A stretch of 37,661 nucleotides of DNA from Cytophagales bacterium (GTDB taxonomy: Bacteria > Bacteroidota > Bacteroidia > Cytophagales > Spirosomataceae): the NCBI GenBank assembly GCA_013298125.1, contig JAAFJP010000046.1, positions 1 through 37,661 of the forward strand, written 5' to 3'. Positions 15,159 through 22,790 of the stretch are shown piece by piece. Within the stretch, counting starts at the first letter, position 1; every line of letters starts with the position of its first letter. The notes under the pieces are model-generated. The model saw only the letters and a program-made list of their open reading frames with translations. It was not told the DNA's origin and made no database searches. A program made the position numbers and the translations under genes.

Positions 15159-15911
15159 ATGAATTTTCAAGTCAGAAAGCAAAAAATTATTGAGCAATTA
15201 GAGCAAGATGGTATCATTGATGTCAAAGAAATTGCTCCATTGCTCGAAACCTCAGAAATAACCGTCAGGCGAGATTTGGCTATTTTGGCGGAACAAGGTT
15301 TACTCGTGCGTACACACGGGGGAGCAATGAAGGTGAGCCTCTCGCAAATGCCTGTGAGTTTTGCTCAAAAATCAGCCGTGAATGCCGAGCAAAAGGATGA
15401 GATTTGCAGAAAAGCCGCTGCCCAAATTCAAGAGGGAGATGTCGTATTTTTAGACTGTGGAAGTACCGTTTTTAGGATGTGTCCTTTTATCCGAAATCTC
15501 AATATCAAAGTCGTAACTAACTCATTACCAATTATTAACGAATTGATGGGTTCGTCAGTAAGTCTGAATTTTGCAGGCGGAGAAATAGATTCAGAACGAC
15601 AAGCGGCTCATGGAAAAATAGCCGTTGAGCATTTCCAAAGATACCGAGCGGATAAGGCTTTTGTGGGAATAGATGGGATTTCCCTAAAAAATGGATTAAG
15701 TGCATCCAGCGAAAAAGAGGCAGAAATCACGATGGCAGTTGCCCAAAATGCCCGTGAGACGTATTTCCTTTGTGATTCCAGTAAATTAGAAAGAGACCGT
15801 TATTTTCCCTTTGCGGGGATAGATTTTGTGAAACATTTAATCACTGATTCGAGAGCTTCGGAGGGTTTGTTGGGTGAGTATAGGAGTAGGAGGGTAGGAA
15901 TGATAGTGTAA
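15159..15911 (+). CDS. DeoR/GlpR family transcriptional regulator
   Basis: 250 aa. The N-terminal winged helix-turn-helix (residues about 5-60: DGIIDVKEIAPLLETSEITV, RRDLAILAEQGLLVRTHGGA) is the DeoR signature. The C-terminal domain (about 75-235) is the sugar-phosphate-binding DeoRC/phosphosugar isomerase-like fold with VVFLDCGSTVFRM, VVTNSLPI, FVGIDGIS and SSEKEAEI. Such proteins usually repress sugar catabolic genes and respond to a phosphosugar. The divergent nudK, a nucleotide-sugar hydrolase, is the likely target, together with its own gene. No sugar operon follows on its strand. Confidence 0.94.
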   Translation: MNFQVRKQKIIEQLEQDGIIDVKEIAPLLETSEITVRRDLAILAEQGLLVRTHGGAMKVSLSQMPVSFAQKSAVNAEQKDEICRKAAAQIQEGDVVFLDCGSTVFRMCPFIRNLNIKVVTNSLPIINELMGSSVSLNFAGGEIDSERQAAHGKIAVEHFQRYRADKAFVGIDGISLKNGLSASSEKEAEITMAVAQNARETYFLCDSSKLERDRYFPFAGIDFVKHLITDSRASEGLLGEYRSRRVGMIV

Positions 15912-15927
15912 AGTTTTCAAAAAATTA

Positions 15928-15970
15928 TTGCTGGCTTAAAGTCTCTAAAAGTAGAGATTAAGCCAACAAT
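15928..15970. terminator. Hairpin after the DeoR gene
   Basis: TGGCTTAA and TCTCTA pair with TAGAGA and TTAAGCCA around AAAG, with small bulges and flanking TTG/CAA. There is no T-run on the plus side, but six T follow on the minus side, so its efficiency as a terminator for deoR is uncertain. Confidence 0.5.
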
Positions 15971-15991
15971 AAATACAAATTAGATATAAAA

Positions 15992-16033
15992 AATCCCCGA
16001 AAGGTGTCGATGTAAAAGACATTTTCGGGGATT
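15992..16033 (-). terminator. Terminator of the second PhyH gene
   Basis: On the minus strand AATCCCCGAAA pairs with TTTCGGGGATT with an inner GTC/GAC pair, followed by TTTTTTAT. Position 25 nt after the stop of the PhyH gene fits a Rho-independent terminator. Confidence 0.8.
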
Positions 16034-16057
16034 AAATTTGAGTATAAAACCTCTCGT

Positions 16058-16873
16058 TTATTTCTGTACCACCTTCGCAAAACGATGATAGAAAGGAGTT
16101 TTACTGTTCTCATTCTTAGGCATATACTTACCCGTAATGATAGGTACGTACATCACACGACGACGAGATTTTTCTCCTACATTTGGCGATACTTCTACAC
16201 GGTGCCACAAACGACCATCATGTACGGTCAAATCACCCGCTTCGATTTCAAAACCTACCTCACGAGCATCTGGTTTGTGATCAACGAATTGTTTTTTACC
16301 AAATAATAATTTGAAAACACTCTGATTTTGTGTTCCTGGCAATACTCTCAAACCTCCATTAGATGATGGACAGTTATCTAAGTGAATCCCAACATTTAAC
16401 ATTGGAAGGATTTTTTGACCTAAAAACAAATCACGTGGGCTGTCTGTATGCCACCCCATTTGTGTAAATTTACTGTTGGCAGCATTTACGTAGTGATTAA
16501 ATACCAAACCATCCTTCTCTTCGTCGCTGATGCGTCCGTCGTAAGGGGCTAATAGTTCAATCAATAATTGTAAACGTGGGTCTTTCAAAAATTCTCCTAA
16601 GATTGGGCTATACTTGTTGGTAAAGCACATTCTTTGAATCATTTTGTTACCGTGAGGGTCTTTCCCAAATTTTAGGGGAATCCCGTTTATTTTTTCAATG
16701 CCTTCTTCCAACCACTTCTTTTCGATTTTATCCAATTCGTCAATGAAAGTCTTGATGGTGTCAGCGTTGATAAAATTTTTGAAATGAATAACTCCGTACT
16801 GACGGAAATACTCTTTTTGCTCCTGGGTTAGAACCTCGCCAAATGGGAAGGTTTTATACTCGAACTTTACCAT
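16058..16873 (-). CDS. Phytanoyl-CoA dioxygenase (PhyH) family protein, second copy
   Basis: 271 aa Fe(II)/2-oxoglutarate oxygenase. Iron ligands His142 and Asp144 (MGWHTDSPRD) and His224 (GRLWHRVEVSP); arginines 237-239 (KSRRRVMYVP) probably bind 2-oxoglutarate. The segments NVGIHLDNCPSSNGGLRVLP and GDLTVHDG are typical PhyH strands. It is the same length as the copy at 1689-2504 but distant in sequence, so the two probably act on different substrates. It is monocistronic, with a strong terminator at 15992-16033 and a long AT-rich upstream region. Confidence 0.9.
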   Translation of the reverse strand: MVKFEYKTFPFGEVLTQEQKEYFRQYGVIHFKNFINADTIKTFIDELDKIEKKWLEEGIEKINGIPLKFGKDPHGNKMIQRMCFTNKYSPILGEFLKDPRLQLLIELLAPYDGRISDEEKDGLVFNHYVNAANSKFTQMGWHTDSPRDLFLGQKILPMLNVGIHLDNCPSSNGGLRVLPGTQNQSVFKLLFGKKQFVDHKPDAREVGFEIEAGDLTVHDGRLWHRVEVSPNVGEKSRRRVMYVPIITGKYMPKNENSKTPFYHRFAKVVQK

Positions 16874-17296
16874 ATTTTTACCCTTTAATTTAATGTGGTT
16901 TACAAGAACTTATTTCTTGAAGTTCTCGTTACAAAAGCTACGTTTTTTTGACAAATTTCGCTTTGTAAAAAATTGTACAAAAGATAGTTTTACGATTTTT
17001 TGAATCGAACGCAAAATATAGTTGGGCAGAACTATATTCACTTTTCTATCAAAACAAAAAAAAGTATTTTTGTTACTTGATAAAACGATGCAAATTAATT
17101 GAATGTAATCAAATTGTAATTTTTTCGTTAGAAAATTATTAATAATTCTATAAAAAATTATATAAAAATCCGTTTTTTTACAATCATTACTTCAAAATCC
17201 ATTTTGACTTTTTTGACGACATAACAAAATTAAGTCATGGAACTGTAAATTGATATTTTGATTATCCTCTCATACAGCCTTTTATCATTTTTGTAC
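16874..17296. other. 423-nt AT-rich intergenic region
   Basis: No gene seen. It holds the upstream region of the second PhyH gene, including a perfect 7-bp inverted repeat AGAACTT/AAGTTCT at about 16910-16931, close enough to the start to be an operator or leader hairpin. The rest is very AT-rich (about 17040-17250) without evident repeats or a clear promoter pair. Confidence 0.5.
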
Positions 17297-18019
17297 TTAA
17301 CCGATTTTTGAACCTAAGAAAAATACCGTTTGAAGGACTACATAAAAACCAATCATTATGCCCACAGTTATCTGCCATTTCTTATCAACGATTTGGCGAG
17401 CAATTAGGTATGAAAGATAGGTGAAAAATAATGCTCCCAATACATCAATTGTATAATGGATATGTTGAATTAATAACAAAAATGCTAAGACAAAAGTAGC
17501 GATTCCACCAATAATTTTTTCAGTACGACTCTGGACAAACATCCAAATCATTACCATCGTAGCGGTATGTCCTGAGAAAAACAAATCCTTTGTGATGGGG
17601 TCAGCGTCTCCGTAAATTAATAATTCAGAAAATATATCATGGAGAAGTACTAAGTCTTTGGGAGGATTTAGAGGAAATAAATAGATGGTTGTCATACGGA
17701 AAACTGTTTCAATGACAAAGGTGAGGGCAAATAGTAAAAACAAATCAGGCTTACGCAAAACCCGTATGAGCATATAAATCAGAAGTCCGTAAATAATCGC
17801 AAAAATGGGTGTTGAAAAATCAAGGGCGGGAATATTATCCAATACCAAATCGTTCAATAATGCACCTTGACGTTTTTGAATATTTCTAAAATATGTAGGA
17901 AATTGTAATGCACCTGACACGAAGACTGCCACGGCTGTGAGTAATTTTGGGGCAAATCCAGAAGTAGATAGAGATTCTTTCCAACGTTGTAAAACAGTAG
18001 TATTGTAACCTTTTGACAT
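17297..18019 (-). CDS. PAP2/sphingomyelin synthase-like membrane phosphotransferase
   Basis: 240 aa, six predicted transmembrane segments. The PAP2_C (sphingomyelin synthase-like) catalytic residues are visible: FFSGHTATM with His151 and HYTIDVLGA with His188 and Asp192; Arg108 (VFRMTT) may be part of the first motif. Members of this family transfer phospho-head groups to ceramide-like lipids or dephosphorylate lipids. Bacteroidota are known to make sphingolipids and sulfonolipids, so a head-group enzyme for such lipids is a reasonable but unproven role. It is divergent from msrA with an inverted repeat in the shared upstream region. Confidence 0.78.
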   Translation of the reverse strand: MSKGYNTTVLQRWKESLSTSGFAPKLLTAVAVFVSGALQFPTYFRNIQKRQGALLNDLVLDNIPALDFSTPIFAIIYGLLIYMLIRVLRKPDLFLLFALTFVIETVFRMTTIYLFPLNPPKDLVLLHDIFSELLIYGDADPITKDLFFSGHTATMVMIWMFVQSRTEKIIGGIATFVLAFLLLIQHIHYTIDVLGALFFTYLSYLIARQIVDKKWQITVGIMIGFYVVLQTVFFLGSKIG

Positions 18020-18041
18020 CTTTTGTGGTTTTATGTTCGTA

Positions 18042-18152
18042 TGTGATTGGTAATTAGTGATTGATAATTAGAAAATGGAAGACCTATTTATGAATTACAA
18101 ATGTTTGAAATTTCTTAACAACTAATCACTAATTACCAATCACTAATTACTG
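18042..18152. repeat. Inverted repeat, word GGTAATTAGTGATT
   Basis: Arm 18044-18071 (GATTGGTAATTAGTGATTGA) pairs with 18120-18151 (two TAATCACTAATTACCAATCA-type words). Unlike most others here it lies between divergent genes, in the presumed promoter region of both, so it cannot simply be a 3' terminator. Confidence 0.82.
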
Positions 18153-18190
18153 AATAACAAAATTACATCATCTTTTAAATGTTATCAACA

Positions 18191-18853
18191 ATGAAGACTA
18201 AAATAAATTCCTTGATTCTTGGAATAGTTACATTATTCACAAGTGTATCATGCGGTCAAAAGACTGAAAATCAGAAAATTAGCAAAAAAATGAACGAAGA
18301 AAAAGTCAATATGGCAGACATGGAAACTGTTACCTTTGGGGCAGGTTGTTTTTGGTGCGTTGAAGCCGTTTTTCAACAAATAGAGGGCGTTGTGAAAGTA
18401 GAATCTGGATATTCTAACGGACAAGCCAAAAAGCCAACGTACAGAGAGGTATGTACGGGTAATACGGGCTGTGCAGAGGTTGTACAGGTAACTTTCGACC
18501 CTAAGAAAGTATCTTTTGATACAATTTTGGAGATATTCTGGAAAACTCACGACCCAACAACCTTGAATCGTCAAGGGGCAGATGAAGGGACACAATATCG
18601 TTCGGGCGTATTTTATCACAACGAGGCTCAAAAAGCATCGGCGGAGGCATGGAAGAAAAAACTGAATGACGAACACGTTTTCCCGAACCCAATTGTTACA
18701 GAAATTACGGCAGTTGCCAACTATTCACCAGCGGAAGACTATCACCAAGATTATTATGCTCTGAACGGTCATAATCCTTATTGTCAGGTAGTTATCAAAC
18801 CTAAAATGGATAAATTACAGAAGACTTTTAAGGATAAATTGAAAGTTCAATAA
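18191..18853 (+). CDS. msrA: Exported peptide-methionine (S)-S-oxide reductase MsrA
   Basis: Repairs methionine-S-sulfoxide in proteins. 220 aa from the ATG at 18191; an ATG four codons earlier (18179) is possible but weakens the signal peptide. The N-terminus (MKTKINSLILGIVTLFTSVS then Cys21) looks like a lipoprotein signal, although the lipobox is not canonical, so the enzyme is probably tethered in the periplasm. The catalytic motif GCFWC gives Cys53 as the attacking cysteine; GTQYRSGVF, AVANYSPAEDYHQDYY and NPYCQVV are standard family motifs. The C-terminal cysteine in YCQV could be the resolving residue. It precedes dsbD on the same strand, which could supply its electrons. Confidence 0.95.
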   Translation: MKTKINSLILGIVTLFTSVSCGQKTENQKISKKMNEEKVNMADMETVTFGAGCFWCVEAVFQQIEGVVKVESGYSNGQAKKPTYREVCTGNTGCAEVVQVTFDPKKVSFDTILEIFWKTHDPTTLNRQGADEGTQYRSGVFYHNEAQKASAEAWKKKLNDEHVFPNPIVTEITAVANYSPAEDYHQDYYALNGHNPYCQVVIKPKMDKLQKTFKDKLKVQ

Positions 18854-18999
18854 CAGTAATTTACGGTACACGGTAACTTACGGTACACGGTAAAGGGTAA
18901 ACGGTACACGGCAAAACAAAGAATAATTCTGAGTACAACCGTGTACCGTTCACCCTCTACCGTAAATTACCGTGTACCGATAATTACCGTTATCCGAAA
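18854..18999. repeat. Inverted repeat, word TTACGGTACACGGTAA
   Basis: Starts directly after the msrA stop. Arm 18861-18919 has four copies of ACGGTACACGG or shorter forms; arm 18939-18997 carries the complementary CCGTGTACCG words. The hairpin is imperfect and can pair in several registers. It separates msrA from dsbD; the remaining gap to 19148 is plain AT-rich DNA. Confidence 0.85.
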
Positions 19000-19148
19000 T
19001 TTTTTGTTAATTTTGTTAATCAAAATATTTAATCTCAATGTTTATTCGTTTCCTTACAAAATAACCATTAATTGAACCATTAGAAAATGAATAATAGACA
19101 AACAAAATTATTCTCTGTTATCTATTCTCTAAAATTACCCATCTTCAA

Positions 19149-19667
19149 ATGAAAAAATTATTTTTTAGTTTCATTACTCTTCTAATTCTTTCTGTGGGCG
19201 TAAACGCTCAGAAAATCACGCCTTCTAAATGGTCTTGGGCATTATCTAAGCCTAACCCTGCGGTTGGTGAAACGGTAGATATTATTTTCACAATAAAATC
19301 TGATAAAACATGGCATCATTTTGCTACTGATTTTGATGAGGGCGGACCAATTATTACAACCGTAAAATTCAAACCTAATGATTCTTATGAGTTAGTAGGT
19401 AAGCTAAAATCAATTAACCCAATCAAGAAAAAAGATGAGGTTTTTGAAGTAAATGTGGCTTATTTTGAAGGAAAAGGTGAAATCAGACAGTCAGTTAAAA
19501 TTCTAAAAGATAACGTAGTCATCGAAGGTTCGCATGATGGACAGGCTTGTTCAGATGCCACAGGGCAATGTGTACCCATAAAGGGAGCTTTTAAATTAGA
19601 AGCAAAAACTGGTTCTGTTTCGGATTCTGAAAAAAAAAAAGCGACGACCAAGCCGAAAACCAAGTAA
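19149..19667 (+). CDS. dsbD: DsbD N-terminal domain, frame ends after an 11-A run
   Basis: 172 aa as written. Signal peptide (MKKLFFSFITLLILSVGVNA), then the immunoglobulin-like periplasmic domain of the thiol reductase DsbD. Its redox cysteines are Cys134 and Cys141 (GQACSDATGQCVPIKG). After GAA and an A-run the frame reads KKKATTKPKTK and stops. One base back, the other frame is open from 19640 through 47 codons of linker into the membrane domain of DsbD. So this is most likely the first part of one gene, cut by a frameshift in the homopolymer. If translated as is, it would yield a free secreted N-terminal domain with a basic tail. Confidence 0.85.
   Translation: MKKLFFSFITLLILSVGVNAQKITPSKWSWALSKPNPAVGETVDIIFTIKSDKTWHHFATDFDEGGPIITTVKFKPNDSYELVGKLKSINPIKKKDEVFEVNVAYFEGKGEIRQSVKILKDNVVIEGSHDGQACSDATGQCVPIKGAFKLEAKTGSVSDSEKKKATTKPKTK
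19630..19640 (+). other. 11-A homopolymer at the dsbD frameshift point
   Basis: The run lies in GAA AAA AAA AAA GCG of the first frame. A -1 ribosomal shift, or one added A in the mRNA or genome, gives GAA AAA AAA AAA AGC GAC and joins both halves in frame. Runs this long are known sites of polymerase slippage, phase variation and also of sequencing error. Confidence 0.8.
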
Positions 19668-21325
19668 AAGATAAAACTGAGTCACTTTCTGAAACCCAGA
19701 CTGCGACTGAAAAATTAACAAAACAGGAGGAGAAAGTTGTTCCAACTACTGCCGTTATTCCTACAACGACCAATGTTGTGGGTAATACAGTAGATAGTGT
19801 AACGGAAGAGCTTTCTGCTCCTGTTGCTGTTTCTGACTCTTCGGAAGCATCGGTTTCAACCATGAATTCTGCGGAAAAACCCGAAGAAGAAAAATCATTA
19901 TTAAGTTTCTTTTTGATTGCCTTGGGCGTTGGTTTGGCTACCTGCCTTACGCCTTGCGTATATCCGTTAATTCCGATGACGGTGAGCTTCTTTATCAAAC
20001 AAAAAAATGGTGTTGGCAAAGCCTTTATCTATGGTGCTTCTATCATTGGAATTTATGTTTTGTTTGGAACAGTAATTGCAGCTACGTTGGGACAAGCTGC
20101 TCCTAACTTCATCAGTACCCACTGGTTTCCAAATCTTCTTTTCTTTACGATTTTCATCATTTTTGGATTGTCATTTTTAGGCTTATTTGAAATACAATTA
20201 CCTTCAAAATTTGTCAATAATGTGGACGCACAGTCAGATAGAGGCGGTTTGATTGGCATCTTCTTTATGGCTTTTACCTTGGCATTAGTGTCGTTCTCAT
20301 GTACAGGACCATTCGTGGGAACGCTCTTGGGATTAGGTGCTTCAGGGAAATTCATAAAGCCTATTATCGGAATGTTTGGCTTTGGTTTAGGGCTTGCTTC
20401 ACCTTTTGTTTTATTGGCTTTATCGCCTGAATTATTGAAAAAAATTCCAAAATCAGGTGGTTGGATGAATACGATTAAGGTATTTTTTGGCTTCTTGGAA
20501 TTAGCTTTGGCACTCAAATTTTTCAGTACCGTTGACCAAACGTACCACTGGAGAATCTTGGATAGAGAAATTTTCTTAGCTATTTGGATTGCCGTTTTTA
20601 CCTTAATGGGCTTTCATTTATTGGGTAAATTCCAAATGCCACACGATGATAAGGTAGAAAAATTAGGTGTACCGAGATTGATGTTTGCTTTGGCGGTTTT
20701 CTCTTTCGTGGTATATCTTTTCCCAGGAATGTTTGGAGCCCCTCTGAAAGCCATGTCAGGGCTTTTACCACCAACCGAAACGCAAGATTTTGTGTTGTCT
20801 GCATCATCGTCTGGACAATCTTCGGAGAATCAAAATCCTGATTTTCCTAAGTCGGTGAAATACAGTTCATTTCTAAAATTACCGCACGGTATTCAAGGTT
20901 TTTTTGATTACAAAGAAGCCGTGGAATATGCCAAGAAAGTAAATAAACCGCTTTTTATTGATTTTACAGGACATGGTTGTGTGAATTGTCGCAAGATGGA
21001 AGCCAGCGTTTGGATTGACTCAGAGGTATTAAAACGCCTAAAAAATGATTACGTGGTGGTGGCTTTGTACGTGGATGATAAAACAGAATTACCTAAAAAT
21101 GAGTGGTTTACATCAAAGGATGATGGCTTAGAAAAAACAACTTTGGGTGACCAAAACCTTGATTTTGAAATCACGAAATTCAATGCCAATGCACAGCCGT
21201 ATTATTGTTTAGTAAATCCAAACGGCGACCCAAAGCCGATGCTTTTACCCCGTGCTTTCGACCAAGATGTGAAGGCTTTTACAGAGTTTTTGGATGCTGG
21301 AAAAGCTAAGTTTTTGGGGAAATAG
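19640..21325 (+). CDS. dsbD: DsbD membrane and thioredoxin domains (second part after frameshift)
   Basis: Carries the rest of the thiol:disulfide interchange protein DsbD, which moves electrons from cytoplasmic thioredoxin to the periplasm. First comes a low-complexity Thr/Glu/Val linker, then about eight membrane helices with the redox cysteines in GLATCLTPCVYPLIP and SFSCTGPFVG, and a C-terminal thioredoxin domain with Cys-Val-Asn-Cys (codons 20978-20989) in GHGCVNCRKME. A GTG at 19778 could serve as an independent start, but it lies inside the linker, has no ribosome binding site and the upstream frame is open and protein-like, so I treat this as the continuation of the gene starting at 19149. 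Confidence 0.88.
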   Translation, partial: SDDQAENQVKDKTESLSETQTATEKLTKQEEKVVPTTAVIPTTTNVVGNTVDSVTEELSAPVAVSDSSEASVSTMNSAEKPEEEKSLLSFFLIALGVGLATCLTPCVYPLIPMTVSFFIKQKNGVGKAFIYGASIIGIYVLFGTVIAATLGQAAPNFISTHWFPNLLFFTIFIIFGLSFLGLFEIQLPSKFVNNVDAQSDRGGLIGIFFMAFTLALVSFSCTGPFVGTLLGLGASGKFIKPIIGMFGFGLGLASPFVLLALSPELLKKIPKSGGWMNTIKVFFGFLELALALKFFSTVDQTYHWRILDREIFLAIWIAVFTLMGFHLLGKFQMPHDDKVEKLGVPRLMFALAVFSFVVYLFPGMFGAPLKAMSGLLPPTETQDFVLSASSSGQSSENQNPDFPKSVKYSSFLKLPHGIQGFFDYKEAVEYAKKVNKPLFIDFTGHGCVNCRKMEASVWIDSEVLKRLKNDYVVVALYVDDKTELPKNEWFTSKDDGLEKTTLGDQNLDFEITKFNANAQPYYCLVNPNGDPKPMLLPRAFDQDVKAFTEFLDAGKAKFLGK

Positions 21326-21373
21326 AATGTCATTTAAAGATTTCGTTATTTAGAATAATAAAAAGCAAAGTTT

Positions 21374-21586
21374 ATGAAATTTCATACGCAACAAATCCAA
21401 ACAGAACAAGGTTTACTGGTTGGCTTACCTTTACCTGAATGGCAAAAATTATTGAAAAAATTTAGGTACATGGAGCAAAAATTAGATGCTGAAAAAACTC
21501 TCAGAAGTTCATTAAAGGAAATAAAAGACATTCAAGAAGGTAAATTAAAGCCTTTGACTTTAAAAGAATTCTTCGATGAGTTATAG
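21374..21586 (+). CDS. Putative antitoxin of a type II toxin-antitoxin pair
   Basis: 70 aa, highly charged. The C-terminal half (LKEIKDIQEGKLKPLTLKEF) resembles the toxin-binding tail of short Bacteroidota antitoxins, with the Glu-Gly-Lys-Leu...Leu-x2-Phe pattern. No clear DNA-binding fold is visible in the first 40 residues (MKFHTQQIQTEQGLLVGLPL), so operon autoregulation may be atypical. The assignment depends mainly on the overlap of 11 nt with the downstream RelE/ParE-like toxin and on the matched small sizes. Confidence 0.72.
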   Translation: MKFHTQQIQTEQGLLVGLPLPEWQKLLKKFRYMEQKLDAEKTLRSSLKEIKDIQEGKLKPLTLKEFFDEL

Positions 21587-21917
21587 TGTAATTCCGACTC
21601 GGGTTTTTCTCAAAAAATCCAAGAAATTAGTAAAAAAATATGCTTCTTTGAAAGTGGAGTTAAAAGAGTTATTCAATGAATTATCAGAAAATCCATATTT
21701 GGGTACTTCATTGGGCGATAATCGTTTCAAGATTAGGGTTGCAGTGGAAAGTAAAGGCAAAGGTAAAAGCGGTGGAGTTAGGGTAATAACTTATCTTATC
21801 AATGAAAATAACGAAGTTTATACCATTGATATTTATGATAAATCCGAGAGAGACTCTGTTAGTGATAAGGAGGTGAATAGTTTAATAAAAAAATTAAAAG
21901 AAGAATTAGGTTTATAG
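21576..21917 (+). CDS. RelE/ParE-family toxin
   Basis: 113 aa, basic. The order of helices and strands fits the RelE/ParE superfamily: KKSKKLVKKYASLKVELKEL at residues 14-33, the LG-x5-FKIRVAV strand around residue 50, then GGVRVITYLI and VYTIDIYDKSE near the C-terminus. ParE types poison gyrase and RelE types cleave mRNA on ribosomes; the present sequence cannot be placed with confidence in either. It overlaps its antitoxin gene, so the two are translationally coupled. A bidirectional terminator follows at 21941-21972. Confidence 0.85.
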   Translation: MSYSVIPTRVFLKKSKKLVKKYASLKVELKELFNELSENPYLGTSLGDNRFKIRVAVESKGKGKSGGVRVITYLINENNEVYTIDIYDKSERDSVSDKEVNSLIKKLKEELGL

Positions 21918-21940
21918 ATTAACAGGCTTGAAATCAATAA

Positions 21941-21972
21941 AAAATGCCCAAGACATAAGTCTTGGGCATTTT
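21941..21972. terminator. Bidirectional terminator between toxin gene and dedA
   Basis: AAAATGCCCAAGAC pairs perfectly with GTCTTGGGCATTTT around ATAA. Located between convergent genes, with A/T tails on both sides, so it can end both transcripts. Confidence 0.9.
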
Positions 21973-21993
21973 CATTAGTATAAAATCAGGGTT

Positions 21994-22638
21994 TTATTTC
22001 CCTCCAAACTTAGCCTTCAAAACCCCAAAAACCATCGGCAAAACTGACACTCCAACTATCCCCAAGACTACTTTCTCAAAATTGTGTTTTACCCATTCGT
22101 TATTACCCAAAAAATACCCGATTGAGGTAATTCCTGTTACCCACAAAACCGCTCCAATTACGCAGAACGTAATGTATTTTGTGTAGGTCATGCTACCTGC
22201 ACCCGCTACGAAAGGGGCAACTGTACGCACGATAGGTACGAAGCGAGCCATGATAACGGCTTGTCCTCCGTGTTTTTCGTAAAATGCCTCTGTTTCTTCG
22301 ATATGGCTACGTTTCAAGAACAAAATCTTCTCTTTTGACTTGATAAAATCACTGAAAAATTTACCCACAAAATAATTGACATTATCACCTAAAAGTGCCG
22401 CTCCAATTAATAAGGGAATTACGAAAGTTAATTCTATTTTACCCGTTGCTGCCGCCAAAACACCTACTGCAAAAAGTAGTGAATCGCCTGGAAGGAAAGG
22501 CATTACGATAAGTCCTGTTTCTACGAAAATGATTAAGAAAAGAAGTCCATAAGTCAATGCTCCGTGTTCAGTAATGAACTGTGAAAGAGTAGCTAATGGG
22601 TCTTTGAGGAGATGTAATATAAAGTTTATAACTTCCAT
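21994..22638 (-). CDS. DedA family membrane protein
   Basis: 214 aa, DedA (SNARE-associated/VTT) family with about five membrane segments. Visible family features are FVETGLIVMPFLPGDSLLF around residue 40, the re-entrant glycine-rich stretch, the basic ARFVPIVRTVAPFVAGAGSM motif around residue 135 and the WVTGITSIGYFLGN segment. DedA proteins are involved in lipid (undecaprenyl phosphate or phospholipid) flipping and membrane homeostasis. On the minus strand it lies 150 nt downstream of the ComA-like gene, with an inverted repeat between them. Confidence 0.93.
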   Translation of the reverse strand: MEVINFILHLLKDPLATLSQFITEHGALTYGLLFLIIFVETGLIVMPFLPGDSLLFAVGVLAAATGKIELTFVIPLLIGAALLGDNVNYFVGKFFSDFIKSKEKILFLKRSHIEETEAFYEKHGGQAVIMARFVPIVRTVAPFVAGAGSMTYTKYITFCVIGAVLWVTGITSIGYFLGNNEWVKHNFEKVVLGIVGVSVLPMVFGVLKAKFGGK

Positions 22639-22664
22639 TGTGTTATTAGATTTAAGATTAAATT

Positions 22665-22750
22665 TTCAATGCTCAATGTCCAATGCTCAACTTTCAAGGT
22701 AAAAACTACATGAAAATTGAACATTGAAAGTTGAGCATTGAAAATTACTT
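22665..22750. repeat. Inverted repeat, word TCAATGCTCAA
   Basis: Arm 22667-22699 (TTCAATGCTCAATGTCCAAT and following) pairs with 22714-22747 (AACATTGAAAGTTGAGCATT). It sits between two co-directional minus-strand genes, after comA and before dedA. Stem nearly perfect for its inner 20 bp. Confidence 0.85.
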
Positions 22751-22790
22751 TTAATTTTTATCTATGATTCCTACTAAATCTATGTGATTA

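Noticed and set aside
19778-19780. GTG as an independent start for the second half of dsbD
   Set aside because: It lies in the middle of the linker, the frame is open and protein-like upstream to the A-run, and no ribosome binding site or promoter is visible.
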